A DNA stretch of 64,000 nucleotides from Polyangium mundeleinium (GCF_028369105.1 NZ_JAQNDO010000001.1:12804501-12868500), one strand, 5' to 3'; counted from the first letter of the stretch, positions 30,685 to 40,616 are shown. Numbers and translations: made by a program. The notes: generated from the sequence alone by a model not told the origin.

Positions 30685-31971
30685 GTGGTCGTGCGGATGA
30701 GGTGGCGCGCGCTCAGGGCCCTTGCGGTCCTGAGCGTTGCGGTGGGCTGCGGCGATCAGGACCGCGAGATCAAGCCCGGCGACAGCGGCGGCAGCGGTGG
30801 TGGCGGCGGCGCGGGCGGCGGCGATACCGCTGTGGATCCGGCTGCGGCGGTGTATCCGGACGTGACGACGTTGCATGCGCTGGGCGTGGTGCGGACGTGC
30901 GCGTTGAACGAGGGCGTCTGTCATCACGCGCGGCAGTATCCGGAGCTGGACGCGGTGGGCGACATGCTGGCGCTCGTGAACGCGCCCTGTCAGGTATCGC
31001 CGGCCGATCCTTCGCTCGTGCCCGAGGAGTGCGAGCGGCCCGGCGACAAGCTGGTGTTGGGTGGTATGGATCTGGAGATCCTGCGCGTGATCGTGCCGTC
31101 GGACGCGCCGTTCCCGCCCGCCAGCGTGGAGCTTTCGCTCGGCGCGGCGCCGCCCTCGCTCGACGTGATGGGCGCGCGCATCCGGCGGCTCGACGACGGG
31201 GGCGCGGAGGTGAAGAGCGTGCCACTCGACGGCGCAGCAGTGGGGCCGGGGAGCGACGCGACCTCGGTGAAGATCGAGCTTGGAGGCGCGCCGATCGCGC
31301 TGCGCGATTTCCTGGACGTGCGCGTGGTGGATCAGGATCACGTGCGCATGGGCGATCCCAACGGCAACGGCATCGCTCACGGCGCCCCTGCGCCGTGGTC
31401 GCAGGTGCATCCGGGTGATCCCAAGCGCAGCTACCTCTACCGCCGCCTGCTCGACGATCAGTACGGGCCGCGCATGCCACTCATCCCGCGCACCTGGAGC
31501 CCGCTGGCCACGCGCGCTCTCTTCTGCTGGGTTCGCGGTCTGCCCGAGGGAGCGACGCCGGACTCGCCGGAGGCGCTCGCGCCCATCGACTACGCGAGCT
31601 GCCCGCTCGATCCGGACGCGCCCGATCCCAATGCCACGGGGACCTGGTCCAGCGTGCGCACGTTGATGGGCTCGCGCTGCGCGACGCAGGGGTGCCACAC
31701 CGAGGCGGCCAGGGCGGGAGGTCTGGACCTGACGCCGACATCGGCAGCGTTCGTGAAGGACGTGATCAGCGTGGCCTCCACGCAGCAGCCGAGCGTGCTG
31801 CGCGTGGTGCCGGGCCAGCCGGCGGCGAGCTACTTGCTCTGCAAGGTGGACCCGGCGTGCGAGTCGCGTGCCCCAATGACGGCGCTCATGCCAAGCGCAG
31901 GCGAGTCCCTGACAGAAATGGAAATCACGTCGATCCGCACGTGGATCCTGAACGGCGCGCCGCTCGAGTAG
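30685..31971 (+). CDS. Lipoprotein with cytochrome-like Cys-His motifs
   Basis: A GTG start gives a lipoprotein with lipobox SVAVGC and a Gly-rich linker (GGSGGGGGAGGG). Two cytochrome-like sites follow: CALNEGVCHH near residue 72 and CATQGCH near residue 332. Both have a longer Cys-Cys gap than CxxCH, and both lie in helical contexts like planctomycete cytochrome C domains. Three repeated phrases around Pro-Tyr-Leu-Tyr-Arg (SYLYRRLLDDQYG, SYLLCKVD) sit where haem axial ligands usually follow. It is third in the operon. Haem binding is inferred only. An internal ATG at residue 5 is an alternative start. Confidence 0.75.
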   Translation: MVVRMRWRALRALAVLSVAVGCGDQDREIKPGDSGGSGGGGGAGGGDTAVDPAAAVYPDVTTLHALGVVRTCALNEGVCHHARQYPELDAVGDMLALVNAPCQVSPADPSLVPEECERPGDKLVLGGMDLEILRVIVPSDAPFPPASVELSLGAAPPSLDVMGARIRRLDDGGAEVKSVPLDGAAVGPGSDATSVKIELGGAPIALRDFLDVRVVDQDHVRMGDPNGNGIAHGAPAPWSQVHPGDPKRSYLYRRLLDDQYGPRMPLIPRTWSPLATRALFCWVRGLPEGATPDSPEALAPIDYASCPLDPDAPDPNATGTWSSVRTLMGSRCATQGCHTEAARAGGLDLTPTSAAFVKDVISVASTQQPSVLRVVPGQPAASYLLCKVDPACESRAPMTALMPSAGESLTEMEITSIRTWILNGAPLE

Positions 31972-32215
31972 CTTCGCTCGGGCCGTGACGGAGAGGCCCC
32001 ACACCGCGAGCGCCCGTCATTGGCACTGGAAGCGCTCGGAAGCGCGCGGCGACCGCTCCCGAAAGCGGCATTAGGTCGCGGGGGTTGGCATCGAGATCCT
32101 GTCTGTACTCTCCAGCTCCTTCGTTACGGCATCCGCATTCGGCGCCGTGTCTTTTCGTATACCGCAAACGCACGCTTTCAACGCAGCCTCATGAGCGGCG
32201 TATCATTGGCCTCGG

Positions 32216-32500
32216 CTACCCAGCGTAGTCCAGGATGAAGCAATCGATTTTTCCCCGTCCGCGTATCTGCTTTCATAGCGACCGCAACCGTGTTGGCCGC
32301 GCGAGGACCACGCACGAGCACTGCGGCAAATCCCATCCCTCCGTGAGAATGTTGCAGTTCGACGCGACGCGGAGCTCACCCTTCGAGAGCCTCTCGAGCA
32401 CGAACGCACGCTCGTCCTCCTTCATCTCACCATCGGCGTGTACTTCGTGGCGCTCTCTCAAGGACGCAGGGAACGCTCGCGAATAGACCTCGGTTCCTGC
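32216..32500 (-). pseudogene. Remnant of an SF2 DNA/RNA helicase (C-terminal half)
   Basis: One minus-strand frame reads, in order, ERHEVHADGE, a helical piece, SNCNILTEGWDLPQ, CVVLARPTR, then a stop codon, then KQIRGRGKIDCFILDYAG and another stop. These are the helicase C-terminal motifs of DEAD/DEAH-like enzymes: the TEGWD motif V, the LARPT strand, and the Q-x-x-GRG...GK...ILD-AG motif VI with its usual tail. The internal stop, and the missing N-terminal ATPase half and zinc-binding tail, mean the gene is dead. It lies in the window's largest gene-poor stretch, beside a MITE-like element and a tRNA gene. The rest of 31972-32215 shows nothing coding. Confidence 0.7.
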
Positions 32501-32625
32501 ATCTCCCGTTCGCGTCTCCCGCGATCCGGGCCGCCCCTCCCGCTTGCCAGAAATTTGCCAGAACCTGCGTCCAGACCTGTCCGCCGCCGTCCGCTCCTGG
32601 CCACCCCGGCGACCGCTCCAACTCC

Positions 32626-32755
32626 CTAACAGCCTGTGGAATTATCGTCGCGAGCGCCCCGAAGCTAGGGCGACGGAGCGAGGAATCCTGAAGGATTTCG
32701 AGCGATGTCGACCGACGATTCGGGGCGCGCAGCAGATAAGTCCACAGGCTGCTAA
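32626..32755. mobile_element. MITE-like inverted-repeat element with CTAA target duplication
   Basis: A 122-bp element (32630-32751) has perfect 11-base ends, CAGCCTGTGGA and TCCACAGGCTG. Inner complementarity continues: ATTATCGTCGCGAGCGCCCC on the left against the reverse complement of GGGGCGCGCAGCAGATAAG on the right. A central GAATCC-tgaa-GGATTT hairpin lies within. The element is bracketed by direct CTAA (32626-32629 and 32752-32755), as expected for a 4-base target duplication of the YTAR kind made by IS5-family transposases. It encodes nothing, so it would need a transposase from elsewhere. It sits 18 bases from tRNA-Ser. Confidence 0.65.
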
Positions 32756-32773
32756 GATCCCTACAGAAATCAG

Positions 32774-32860
32774 CGGAGGAGAAGGGATTCGAACCCCTGG
32801 TACCCTTCCGGGTACGGCGGTTTTCAAAACCGCTGCCTTCGACCACTCGGCCACTCCTCC
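32774..32860 (-). tRNA. tRNA-Ser (anticodon UGA)
   Basis: The reverse strand folds as a class II tRNA of 87 bases. The acceptor GGAGGAG pairs with CTCCTCC, the D-arm reads GCCGAGTGGTCGAAGGC, and the anticodon stem-loop is CGGTTTTGAAAACCG with TGA in the loop. A long variable arm GTACCCGGAAGGGTAC is followed by a T-arm with GGTTCGAATCC. The long variable arm and the anticodon fit serine. The 3' CCA is not encoded. The flanks 32861-33046 show no further gene. Confidence 0.97.
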
Positions 32861-33046
32861 CGAACGGACGCCGAACATATCGGCTTTCTCTTCCTGGTTT
32901 GTCAATCCCCTGCTGCTCGCCCTCCGTCCTCTCCTCGTCCCGGTCGCCTCCCGGGCGTGGTGCTTGGGACAGCCCTACCACGGAGCGACGCTCGTCGCAC
33001 CTCCTCCGCGCGGACGGGGCGTGCGATGCTCGCTCGCCGAGGTGCC

Positions 33047-33883
33047 ATGAACACGCCTGCCTTCGTCGTTGATGCCTGGATCCAGCATCCTACCGGCCCG
33101 TTCCTGCGTGATCCCCTGTTCGCCACGCTCCGGCGGTGGATGGGCGTCGAGGCGGATGCGCTGCCGGACGTCATTCCCGATGCGTTCACCCTCGGCGCGC
33201 TCGAGGCCGCGTCCGTCTCGGTCGCGCTCGTCTCCGCCTGGTGGGGGCCTGCGGGGCCGATGCTCGACAACGATCACGTGGCTGCGTTCGTCGGACGGTA
33301 TCCCGACCGGCTCGCCTCCGTCGCCTCCGTCGACCTCGCTCGGCCCATGGACGCCGTGCGCGAGCTGCGGCGCGCCGTGCGCTCCCTCGGCATGCGCGCG
33401 CTCCGGATCCTGCCCTGGCTCTGGGGCCTGCCGCCGAATGACAGGCGGTATTATCCGCTCTACGCCGAATGCATCGAGCTCGACGTGCCGTTTTGCCTCC
33501 AGGTCGGCCATGCAGGGCCGCTCCGGCCCAGCGAACCCGGACGGCCCATTCCTTATCTCGACGAGGTCGCGTGCGAGTTTCCCGAGCTCCGGATCGTCGG
33601 CGGGCACATTGGATATCCCTGGACGACCGAGATGATCGCGCTCGCCACGAAATACCCCAACGTGTATATCGATACCTCCGCCTACAAGGCGAGCCGGTAT
33701 CCCCCGGAGCTCGTCTCGTTCATGCGCGGGCACGGGCGCCACAAGGTGCTGTTCGGGAGCAACTGGCCCATGCTCTCGCCCGTGAATTGCCTCGACAACC
33801 TCGATTCGCTCGGGCTCGATGACGAGGCGCGCGCGGCGTTCCTCGGGGAAAACGCGCGGCGGGTGTTCAAGCTAGGCGGCTAG
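33047..33883 (+). CDS. Amidohydrolase-2 family metal-dependent hydrolase
   Basis: The 278-residue protein matches the amidohydrolase_2 (TIM-barrel) family seen in decarboxylases and lactonases. The clearest pieces are the barrel strands ALRILPW, VPFCLQVGHAGP with a metal-type His, LRIVGGHIGYPW, the YIDTSAYK segment and the terminal VLFGSNWPM. ATG 33047 is chosen because it follows GAGGTGCC; an upstream in-frame start at 32957 would add a low-complexity tail. The N-terminal HxH metal pair usual in this family is replaced by DAWIQHP, so the metal site may differ. It converges on the cysteine synthase gene, and the two stop codons share CTAG. Confidence 0.82.
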   Translation: MNTPAFVVDAWIQHPTGPFLRDPLFATLRRWMGVEADALPDVIPDAFTLGALEAASVSVALVSAWWGPAGPMLDNDHVAAFVGRYPDRLASVASVDLARPMDAVRELRRAVRSLGMRALRILPWLWGLPPNDRRYYPLYAECIELDVPFCLQVGHAGPLRPSEPGRPIPYLDEVACEFPELRIVGGHIGYPWTTEMIALATKYPNVYIDTSAYKASRYPPELVSFMRGHGRHKVLFGSNWPMLSPVNCLDNLDSLGLDDEARAAFLGENARRVFKLGG

Positions 33884-34818
33884 CGGAGCCATTCGCGGGT
33901 GAAGTAACGGTCCCAGCTATCGGCCAGGATCGCGACCACCGGACCCTGGAGCTCGCCGCTCGCCGCCACGCGGAGCGCCGCGACCACCGCGGCGCCCGAG
34001 GAGGCGCCCACGAAGAGGCCTTCCTCGCGGATCAAGCGGCGCGTCATGAGGAACGCGTCCTCGTCGCTCACCGTGATCGCCTCGTCGATGACCGTGCGAT
34101 CGAGCAACTCCGGCGGCCGGCTCGCGCCGATGCCCTCGATGCGATAGGGCATGTCGGGGCCGATTTCGCCGGTCTCCACCCAATGCGCCAGGACCGAGCC
34201 GCGCGGGTCGGCGAGGACGATACGTACGCCCGGCGCAATGCGCTTCAAATACCGGCCGACGCCCGTGATCGTGCCGCCCGTGCCCGCGCCGGCCACGAAC
34301 GCGCCGATCTTGCGGCCCATCGAGACCAGGATCTCCGGGCCCGTCGTCTCCTCGTGCGCCCGGATGTTCGCGGGGTTCCGGAACTGGTCGGTCAAGAACC
34401 AGCCCTCCGTCTTCGCGAGGCGCTCGGCCACATTGCGGAAATTGTCGGGGCTGTCCGGCGGATCGTTCGGCGTGATGTGGAGCCGCGCGCCGAGCGAGGA
34501 GAGCGCCGCGCGTTTGTCGACGCTCATTTTCTCGGGCATCACGCAGACGAGATCGTACCCGCGGACGGCCGCCATGAGCGCGAGGCCCATGCCCGTATTG
34601 CCCGCCGTGGCCTCGACGAGCGTCGCGCCGGGCCGGAGGGAGCCGCGTCGTTCGGCGTCCTCCACGATCGCCCGCGCGATGCGGTCCTTGATGCTGCCGC
34701 CGGGGTTCAGGTGCTCGCATTTGACGTACACCGGCACGGGGAGGCCCTTGCCGATACGCTTGAGCGGCACGATGGGGGTATGGCCAATCTCGTCGAGGAT
34801 CGTGCGCGTCTTCGTCAT
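33880..34818 (-). CDS. Cysteine synthase / cystathionine beta-synthase family (PLP)
   Basis: A fold-type II PLP enzyme of 312 residues, the usual length for O-acetylserine sulfhydrylases. The Schiff-base Lys lies in NPGGSIKDR, the substrate loop is EATAGNTGMGLA, and the phosphate-cradling Gly-rich turn is GAGTGGTITGVG. EGIGAS and VGASSGAAV complete the family pattern. It lacks the C-terminal CBS domains, so both cysteine synthase and catalytic-core cystathionine beta-synthase remain possible. The ATG overlaps the preceding gene's stop in ATGA and makes it the last gene of the rpe operon. Confidence 0.9.
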   Translation of the reverse strand: MTKTRTILDEIGHTPIVPLKRIGKGLPVPVYVKCEHLNPGGSIKDRIARAIVEDAERRGSLRPGATLVEATAGNTGMGLALMAAVRGYDLVCVMPEKMSVDKRAALSSLGARLHITPNDPPDSPDNFRNVAERLAKTEGWFLTDQFRNPANIRAHEETTGPEILVSMGRKIGAFVAGAGTGGTITGVGRYLKRIAPGVRIVLADPRGSVLAHWVETGEIGPDMPYRIEGIGASRPPELLDRTVIDEAITVSDEDAFLMTRRLIREEGLFVGASSGAAVVAALRVAASGELQGPVVAILADSWDRYFTREWLR

Positions 34819-36194
34819 CGTCCCGCGCGGGCCCTGCCCGCCTCGCCATCCGGTGGTGCGGCCTGCCAAACCTCCCCCAGCCAAGTGACCGCCTCGGCGC
34901 ATTGCCCACGCGCCCGCGGTCGTCCCCCCTCCCTCTCGTACGGCCCCGCGACGAACGCGATGTCCCGGCCCCGCATCCCCCACGCGACAGGGCCGAGTGT
35001 ATCCCGCTCCCGGCAGCCTTTGCCGTATTTGCGCTCGAAGAGCTCCGCGACCTCGGCCGCGTCCGCCACCGTGTCCATGCGGAGCCGGAAAGCCACGGCG
35101 AAGCGCCGCTTCGCCCCCTCCTCGCGCGCCGCCACCACGAATCGATCCCCGCCCCACCCCGCCGCGCCGTCCCGCGCCTGTCCGCGACTGCCGATATCCT
35201 CCAGCAAGATCCGCAGCCCCTGCTCGCCCACCACGTCGTCGATGAGCACGCGATAGCCTTGTTGTGCGAGCGCCCCGAGCACGGGCGGCGCCACGGCCTC
35301 GGCCGGCTCGCGCGCGAGCAATTTGTCGACGTGTAACAATTGCTCCGTCGTCTCGGGCATCGCCCGCCAGACCTCGTCGACCGCGGGCCAATCGCCGCGG
35401 CGGCGCAGGGCCTGGATGAAGGCAAAGCCGTCGGTGTAGGGCGTGAGCAAAGAAGAGGTGATGGCGCGCGGGGTCTTCACGCCGACGTCGGACATCGCGG
35501 TCGACGCGACGAACGCGAATCGCACCTGCTCCTCGGTCATCTGGAAGGCCGAGCCGAGCGTGACGTCGAGCATCGCGCTCGTGGCGTCGCCCTCGATGAC
35601 CGCATGCACGGCCGAGAGGCGGTCGCCCGCGCCCGGCGCGTATTCGACCATCGGCGCCAGGGGAAAGGTCTGGTCGGCGAGGGCGTGGGCGAGCTCGTGC
35701 GCGAGCGTCTCCTCGGCCTCCGCCTCGCCGAGGTCGTCCGCGAGGTACATGGCGCCGTCGTCCGGATCGTAAAACCCCGCGACGCGCCCGCCGAGCAGGG
35801 CGAAGGTGCCGGCGACGAAATCGTAATCGGCAGGGACGAGCTCGAGCGACGCGAGCAGCTCGCCCTGCGCGACGATCGCGTCCTTCGGCGTGTCCTGTTC
35901 GACCGTCTCGCGGATGCGGCGCAGCATCGTGTCGCGATCGAGGACCTTGCCCGGTACGGTCCGCTTGATCGGCAAGCCCCGCGCGCGCGCGACGCGCTGG
36001 AGCATCCTCTGCACCGCCGCCGTGCTCTCGGCGTCGGGCGCGCTCTCCTCGTCGAGGTTGATCTCCCGGGGCGGGGGCGGCGTCGGCTGGCTGGAATTCG
36101 CAGGCGCAGGCTCGGGCGCGCGCGACGGCGGCGAGGAGGGGCCACAGCCGGAGGCGAGCGCGAGGGCGACGGCCCCGAGCCAGGCGCGTCTCAC
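34815..36194 (-). CDS. Lipoprotein with HExxH metalloprotease motif
   Basis: Signal and lipobox [10 protein letters not shown] are followed by a Pro/Ser-rich linker, and the folded domain starts near residue 60. The zinc motif HELAH, in [16 protein letters not shown], is preceded by [14 protein letters not shown], a typical substrate-strand context for gluzincin-like enzymes. The rest ([10 protein letters not shown], a second downstream acidic segment) fits the pattern in which an Asp or Glu forms the third zinc ligand. The substrate is unknown. It is the middle gene of a coupled minus-strand operon (rpe / this gene / cysteine synthase), with four-base overlaps on both sides. Expected location: outer membrane, facing the periplasm. 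Confidence 0.75.
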   Translation of the reverse strand: MRRAWLGAVALALASGCGPSSPPSRAPEPAPANSSQPTPPPPREINLDEESAPDAESTAAVQRMLQRVARARGLPIKRTVPGKVLDRDTMLRRIRETVEQDTPKDAIVAQGELLASLELVPADYDFVAGTFALLGGRVAGFYDPDDGAMYLADDLGEAEAEETLAHELAHALADQTFPLAPMVEYAPGAGDRLSAVHAVIEGDATSAMLDVTLGSAFQMTEEQVRFAFVASTAMSDVGVKTPRAITSSLLTPYTDGFAFIQALRRRGDWPAVDEVWRAMPETTEQLLHVDKLLAREPAEAVAPPVLGALAQQGYRVLIDDVVGEQGLRILLEDIGSRGQARDGAAGWGGDRFVVAAREEGAKRRFAVAFRLRMDTVADAAEVAELFERKYGKGCRERDTLGPVAWGMRGRDIAFVAGPYEREGGRPRARGQCAEAVTWLGEVWQAAPPDGEAGRARAGR

Positions 36195-36916
36195 GCCAGA
36201 GCCCCCGTGCCCTGGGCCGCGTCCGCGCGCAGGGCGTCGATGGCCGCGCGGTAGCGGGCGACCCGCGCGTCGAAGGAGAGGTCGCCGGCGCCCGACGCCG
36301 CGTTGAAGACGGCCGAGCCCGCGACGAGCACACGCGCGCCCGCGCGGACGACCTTGCGCGCGGTGCCGACCGCGACGCCACCGTCGACTTCGAGGTCCAC
36401 GGCGAGGCCCTGCGCTTCGATGGCGCGGCGGAGCGCGTCGAGCTTGGGCAAGACGCTCGGGATGAAGCGCTGGCCGCCGAAGCCGGGGTTGACGCTCATC
36501 ACGAGCACGAAGTCGCAGTCGGGGAGCTCGTAGCGAATCGTCTCCTCCGACGTGTGCGGGTTCAAGACGACGCCGGCCTTCTTCCCGAGGGCGCGGATTT
36601 GCTCGACGGTGCGGTGCAGGTGCGGCGAGGCCTCCACGTGCACGCTGATGAGGTCGGCGCCGGCCTTCGCGAAATCGGCGACATACCGCTCCGGCTCGAC
36701 GATCATGAGGTGCACGTCGATCGGCAGGCGCGTCGCGGCGCGGACCGCCTGCACGACGAGCGGGCCGATCGTGATGTTCGGCACGAAGCGCCCGTCCATC
36801 ACATCGACGTGGATCCAGTCGGCGCCCGCGGCCTCGACGGCGCGGACCTCCTCGGCGAGGCGACCGAAATCTGCGGAAAGTATCGAGGGGGCGATGCGGA
36901 TCGCGTCGCGACTCAC
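36191..36916 (-). CDS. rpe: Ribulose-phosphate 3-epimerase
   Basis: The 241-residue protein carries the TIM-barrel pattern of Rpe: an N-terminal [10 protein letters not shown] with the substrate-side Ser, [19 protein letters not shown] with a metal-binding Asp, VHLMIVEP with His, SVHVEA with another His, and [10 protein letters not shown] with the phosphate loop. Asp of DLEVDGG is the second catalytic Asp. It interconverts ribulose 5-phosphate and xylulose 5-phosphate in the pentose phosphate pathway. The operon runs on to the lipoprotein metalloprotease and cysteine synthase. The divergent region 36917-37008 between it and the GNAT gene holds a strong AGGAGG only. Confidence 0.96.
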   Translation of the reverse strand: MSRDAIRIAPSILSADFGRLAEEVRAVEAAGADWIHVDVMDGRFVPNITIGPLVVQAVRAATRLPIDVHLMIVEPERYVADFAKAGADLISVHVEASPHLHRTVEQIRALGKKAGVVLNPHTSEETIRYELPDCDFVLVMSVNPGFGGQRFIPSVLPKLDALRRAIEAQGLAVDLEVDGGVAVGTARKVVRAGARVLVAGSAVFNAASGAGDLSFDARVARYRAAIDALRADAAQGTGALA

Positions 36917-37008
36917 GGCGCTACGGCTAGCATGTTTTTCGAGTGGGGTCCCTAGCCCAAGAGCGGCTACCCTGGGGGAGCCCGAGCCGGGCTCACGCAG
37001 GAGGAGCC

Positions 37009-37458
37009 GTGGAACTGACGACGAGACCCCTCAAGAAGTCGGACTACGACGAGGTCGTACGCGTGATCGACCGCTGGTGGGGTGGCCCCACGAGCGCGCT
37101 CGCGCACCCGATCTTTTTCTACGAGCTCGGAAGGCTCGCGCGGGTGGTGGAGCACGACGAGCATCTCGTGGGCTTCCTGTTCGGCTTCATCGCGCCCGAA
37201 GGGCTGGTCGGCTACGTGCACATCGTCGGCATCCACCCCGACTATCGGCGTCGCGGCGTCGCGCGCCTGCTCTACACCGCGTTCGAGGCCGACTGCCACG
37301 ACGCCGGGTGCCGGCAGATGAAAGCAATCACCACGCTCGGCAACGAAGGCTCTGTGCGCTTCCATGACGCCCTCGGCTGGTCGAGGGCCGAGGTCGAGGA
37401 CTACGCGGGCCCGGGTCGCCAACGAATCGTGTTCACGAAGGCGCTCGCCGCTCGTTGA
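37009..37458 (+). CDS. GNAT-family N-acetyltransferase
   Basis: A single GNAT domain of 149 residues: the strand [22 protein letters not shown] with the acetyl-CoA loop RRRGVA, then [20 protein letters not shown] 37009 is chosen because AGGAGG lies just before it; an upstream in-frame GTG at 36943 has no such site. The substrate is unknown. It is transcribed away from rpe. Confidence 0.85.
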   Translation: MELTTRPLKKSDYDEVVRVIDRWWGGPTSALAHPIFFYELGRLARVVEHDEHLVGFLFGFIAPEGLVGYVHIVGIHPDYRRRGVARLLYTAFEADCHDAGCRQMKAITTLGNEGSVRFHDALGWSRAEVEDYAGPGRQRIVFTKALAAR

Positions 37459-37525
37459 TCTTTCGCCCCTTGGGCGTAAGGTTTCTCTCGCTTCTTCCTC
37501 TTGCTCCCGTTCGCGCGAGGTGACG

Positions 37526-38418
<893 letters not shown>

Positions 38419-38428
<10 letters not shown>

Positions 38429-38925
38429 AACTCGGCTTCCAGGGTAGTGAACGGCTGCGGGAGATCGGTCTGTTCGGCGGGCTCGGCGATGAGGTCTTGC
38501 AAGACCTCTCGGGCTCGCTCGACATGATCGAGCTCCCGCCTGGCTCGGTGGTGTTCCGCGAGGGCGACAGCGGTCGCGAGATGTTCGTCTTGCTCGACGG
38601 CGAGATGGAGGTCTTGAAGCAGTCGAAGCGCAAGCACGAGACACGCGTGGCCGTGCTCGGTCCGGGCGACTGGTTCGGCGAGATGTCGATCCTCGACGTG
38701 CTCCCGCGCTCGGCGACGGTGCGCGCCGTGGCGCCGTCGAGGCTGCTTCGCATCACCGCGCACGACCTCGACTCGCTCTACCGGCGCGACCTCCGCGCCT
38801 ACTCGCTGCTCGTGCTCAACATCGCGCGCGAGATGTCCAGACGCCTCCGCGTCTGCGACAACCTGCTCGCCGAGCTCGTCGCCAACGTGATCGACGAGTA
38901 CACCCGGCCCAACCGAAACAGCTAG
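38419..38925 (+). CDS. Cyclic nucleotide-binding domain protein
   Basis: A lone Crp/Fnr-type sensor domain of 168 residues. The strand-loop pattern PPGSVVFREGDSGREMFVLLDGEMEV and the phosphate-binding cassette GDWFGEMSILDVLPRSATVRA are typical of cNMP-binding folds, though the usual Arg-Ser/Thr pair appears as RSATV. A long C-terminal helix follows, and there is no HTH DNA-binding domain. It may regulate a partner protein or sense cNMP as a stand-alone module. The ATG lies inside the end of the lipoprotein gene. Confidence 0.85.
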
Positions 38926-38960
38926 TGTCGTAGGACCGCCGAGCGGTCGCGACGTTCTGC

Positions 38961-39258
38961 CGAGGGGGTCGACGCGTGTCGACACCCGCCGGTCGTCGTG
39001 CACCGAGGGGGTCGACGCGTGTCGACCGCAGCCGGTCAGCGTGTACCGAGGGGGTCGAAACGAGGCGACCCCCGCCGGTCAGCGTGTACCGAGGGGGTCG
39101 ACGCGTGTCGACCGCAGCTGGTCATCGTGTACCGAGGGGGCCGGCGCGTGTCGACCGCAGCCGGTCAGCGTGTACCGAGGGGGTCGAAACGAGGCGACCC
39201 CCGCCGGTCAGCGTGCACCGAGGGGGTCGACGCGTGTCGACCCCGCCGGTCATCGTGA
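38961..39258. repeat. 43-bp tandem repeat array 1 (seven units)
   Basis: The 391 bases 38926-39316 hold no gene. Seven units start at 38961, 39004, 39047, 39090, 39133, 39176 and 39219, exactly 43 bases apart, sharing GAGGGGGTCGA and GCCGGTC. Two unit types occur in the order A A B A A B A, giving a 129-bp higher-order period. Type A folds GGTCGAC-gcgt-GTCGACC (7 bp). Type B folds GGGGGTCG-aaacgagg-CGACCCCC (8 bp). A period not divisible by three argues against coding. It could act as a terminator or as an anti-RNA structure. Confidence 0.9.
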
Positions 39259-39316
39259 GCGTTGGGAGGACGAGGGTGGGGCCGTCGTTGGGAGGGAGGG
39301 CGTCGATCCGTCTCGG

Positions 39317-39712
39317 CTACTTGCCGCGCGCGCCGCCCACGCCACCACCGCCGCCGGCACCACCGGCGCCGCCAGCACCACCGGCGCCACCGGCGCCACC
39401 CGCGCCGCCCGCGCCGCCCATGCCGCCGGAGCCACCGGCGCCACCCGCGCCGCCCTCGCCACCTGCGCCGCCCTCGCCACCAGCGCCGCCTTCACCACCC
39501 GACCCGGACGGGCCGCCATCGCCGCTCGTCGTATCGCCGCCAGCGCTGCCCGAGGACGGGCCGCCGCCGCCGCCGCCACCTGCGCCCACCGCGTTGTTCG
39601 CGCCCGCGCCTGCGGTGCCGGACTCGGCTCCAGGCGGATCAGGTTGCGGGTTGAAGGTACACGCCGAGATGACGAGACCCGTGACGACGAAGAGGACGAG
39701 GAGCTTTCGCAT
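39317..39712 (-). CDS. Gly-rich lipoprotein
   Basis: A short signal with lipobox LVISAC starts the protein. After about 35 residues the sequence is almost wholly Gly, Ala and Ser, including a long run of Gly-Gly-Ala repeats at the C-terminus. The opposite frame is a Pro-rich ORF that I reject. ATG 39712 is chosen because only it gives the intact signal. Such low-complexity lipoproteins are common surface spacers in myxobacteria; there is no enzymatic motif. The stop lies 58 bases past the end of array 1. Confidence 0.6.
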   Translation of the reverse strand: MRKLLVLFVVTGLVISACTFNPQPDPPGAESGTAGAGANNAVGAGGGGGGGPSSGSAGGDTTSGDGGPSGSGGEGGAGGEGGAGGEGGAGGAGGSGGMGGAGGAGGAGGAGGAGGAGGAGGGGGVGGARGK

Positions 39713-39885
39713 GGCTGTTGACGTTATGCCGCAACCATCATGCCATGACGTGCAACGTCCTTTCCACGAGGAAACGGGCACAAGAGCGGCACAGCTTGGC
39801 ACGTCTCCGGACGCCCGGATCGCGCTGACCTCTGGCACAGGTGCGTCGCTCGCGAGAAGCGCGGGGCGCGGTATCGTGAGGCCCT

Positions 39886-40578
39886 GTGAACGAGGACGAA
39901 AGCACGATCTCCGCGCGTCTCGCCGCCGTGCGCGCGCGCATCGACGAAGCTGCAATCCGAGCCAGGCGGAGCCCGAGCTCGGTGCGGCTCGTCGCGGTGT
40001 CGAAGACCAAGCCGCCCGAGGCGATCCGCGCCGCATTCGCCGCAGGCCAGCGCGACTTCGGCGAGAACTACGTGCAAGAGCTGGTGCAAAAGGCGACAGC
40101 GCTCGCGGACCTGCCAGAGCTGCGGCTGCACTTCATCGGCGCGCTCCAGCGCAACAAGGCGAAGCAGGCCGCGAGCGTGGCCGCCGTGATCCAAACGGTG
40201 GACCGCGAAGAGCTCGCGACGGAGCTCGATCGACGCGCCGGCGCGCTCGGGCGCAAGCTCGACGTGCTGCTCGAAGTGAACGTGGGCGGCGAGGCGTCGA
40301 AGGCCGGATGCGCGCCCGAGGCCTTGCCTGCGCTGCTCGAAACGGCGAGGCGCGCCGAGCATCTGCGCGTCGTGGGGCTGATGGCGATCCCGCCCTACCT
40401 CGACGATCCCGAGGCCGTCCGTCCGTTCTTCGCGCGCCTGCGCGCGCTGCGCGACACGCTCGAAGCGCCCGCGCTCTTGCCCGAGCTGTCGATGGGCATG
40501 TCCCACGATTTCCACGTGGCCATCGAGGAAGGCGCGACGATCGTCCGCGTCGGTACGGCCATCTTCGGCGCCCGATAG
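39886..40578 (+). CDS. YggS-family PLP-binding protein
   Basis: A 230-residue TIM-barrel protein of the YggS/PROSC family, which buffers pyridoxal phosphate and affects amino-acid homeostasis without catalysis. The PLP Lys lies in LVAVSKTKP, followed by FGENYVQELVQK, LHFIGALQRNK, the LEVNVGGEASKAG strand and SMGMSHDFHVAIEEGAT near the end. The start is GTG 39886. It begins a same-direction run that continues into the thioredoxin-like and rarA genes. Confidence 0.95.
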   Translation: MNEDESTISARLAAVRARIDEAAIRARRSPSSVRLVAVSKTKPPEAIRAAFAAGQRDFGENYVQELVQKATALADLPELRLHFIGALQRNKAKQAASVAAVIQTVDREELATELDRRAGALGRKLDVLLEVNVGGEASKAGCAPEALPALLETARRAEHLRVVGLMAIPPYLDDPEAVRPFFARLRALRDTLEAPALLPELSMGMSHDFHVAIEEGATIVRVGTAIFGAR

Positions 40579-40616
40579 CCTTCGCGGAAGAGGCGGCCTA
40601 GAGTTCGAGCATCACC

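Noticed and set aside
32427-32981. 184-residue minus-strand ORF
   Set aside because: It runs through the tRNA-Ser gene and the inverted-repeat element, so it cannot be a protein gene.
33880-36381. Single 833-residue minus-strand fusion of cysteine synthase with upstream sequence
   Set aside because: The upstream part is an out-of-frame shadow of the lipoprotein metalloprotease; the ATG at 34818 with ATGA coupling is the natural start.
38961-39258. CRISPR array
   Set aside because: The 43-bp units are contiguous without unique spacers, and no cas gene is near.
38976-40601. 541-residue plus-strand Pro-rich ORF
   Set aside because: It runs through the 43-bp array and opposite the Gly-rich lipoprotein, and shows no signal or domain. 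The lipoprotein and the YggS protein explain the region.
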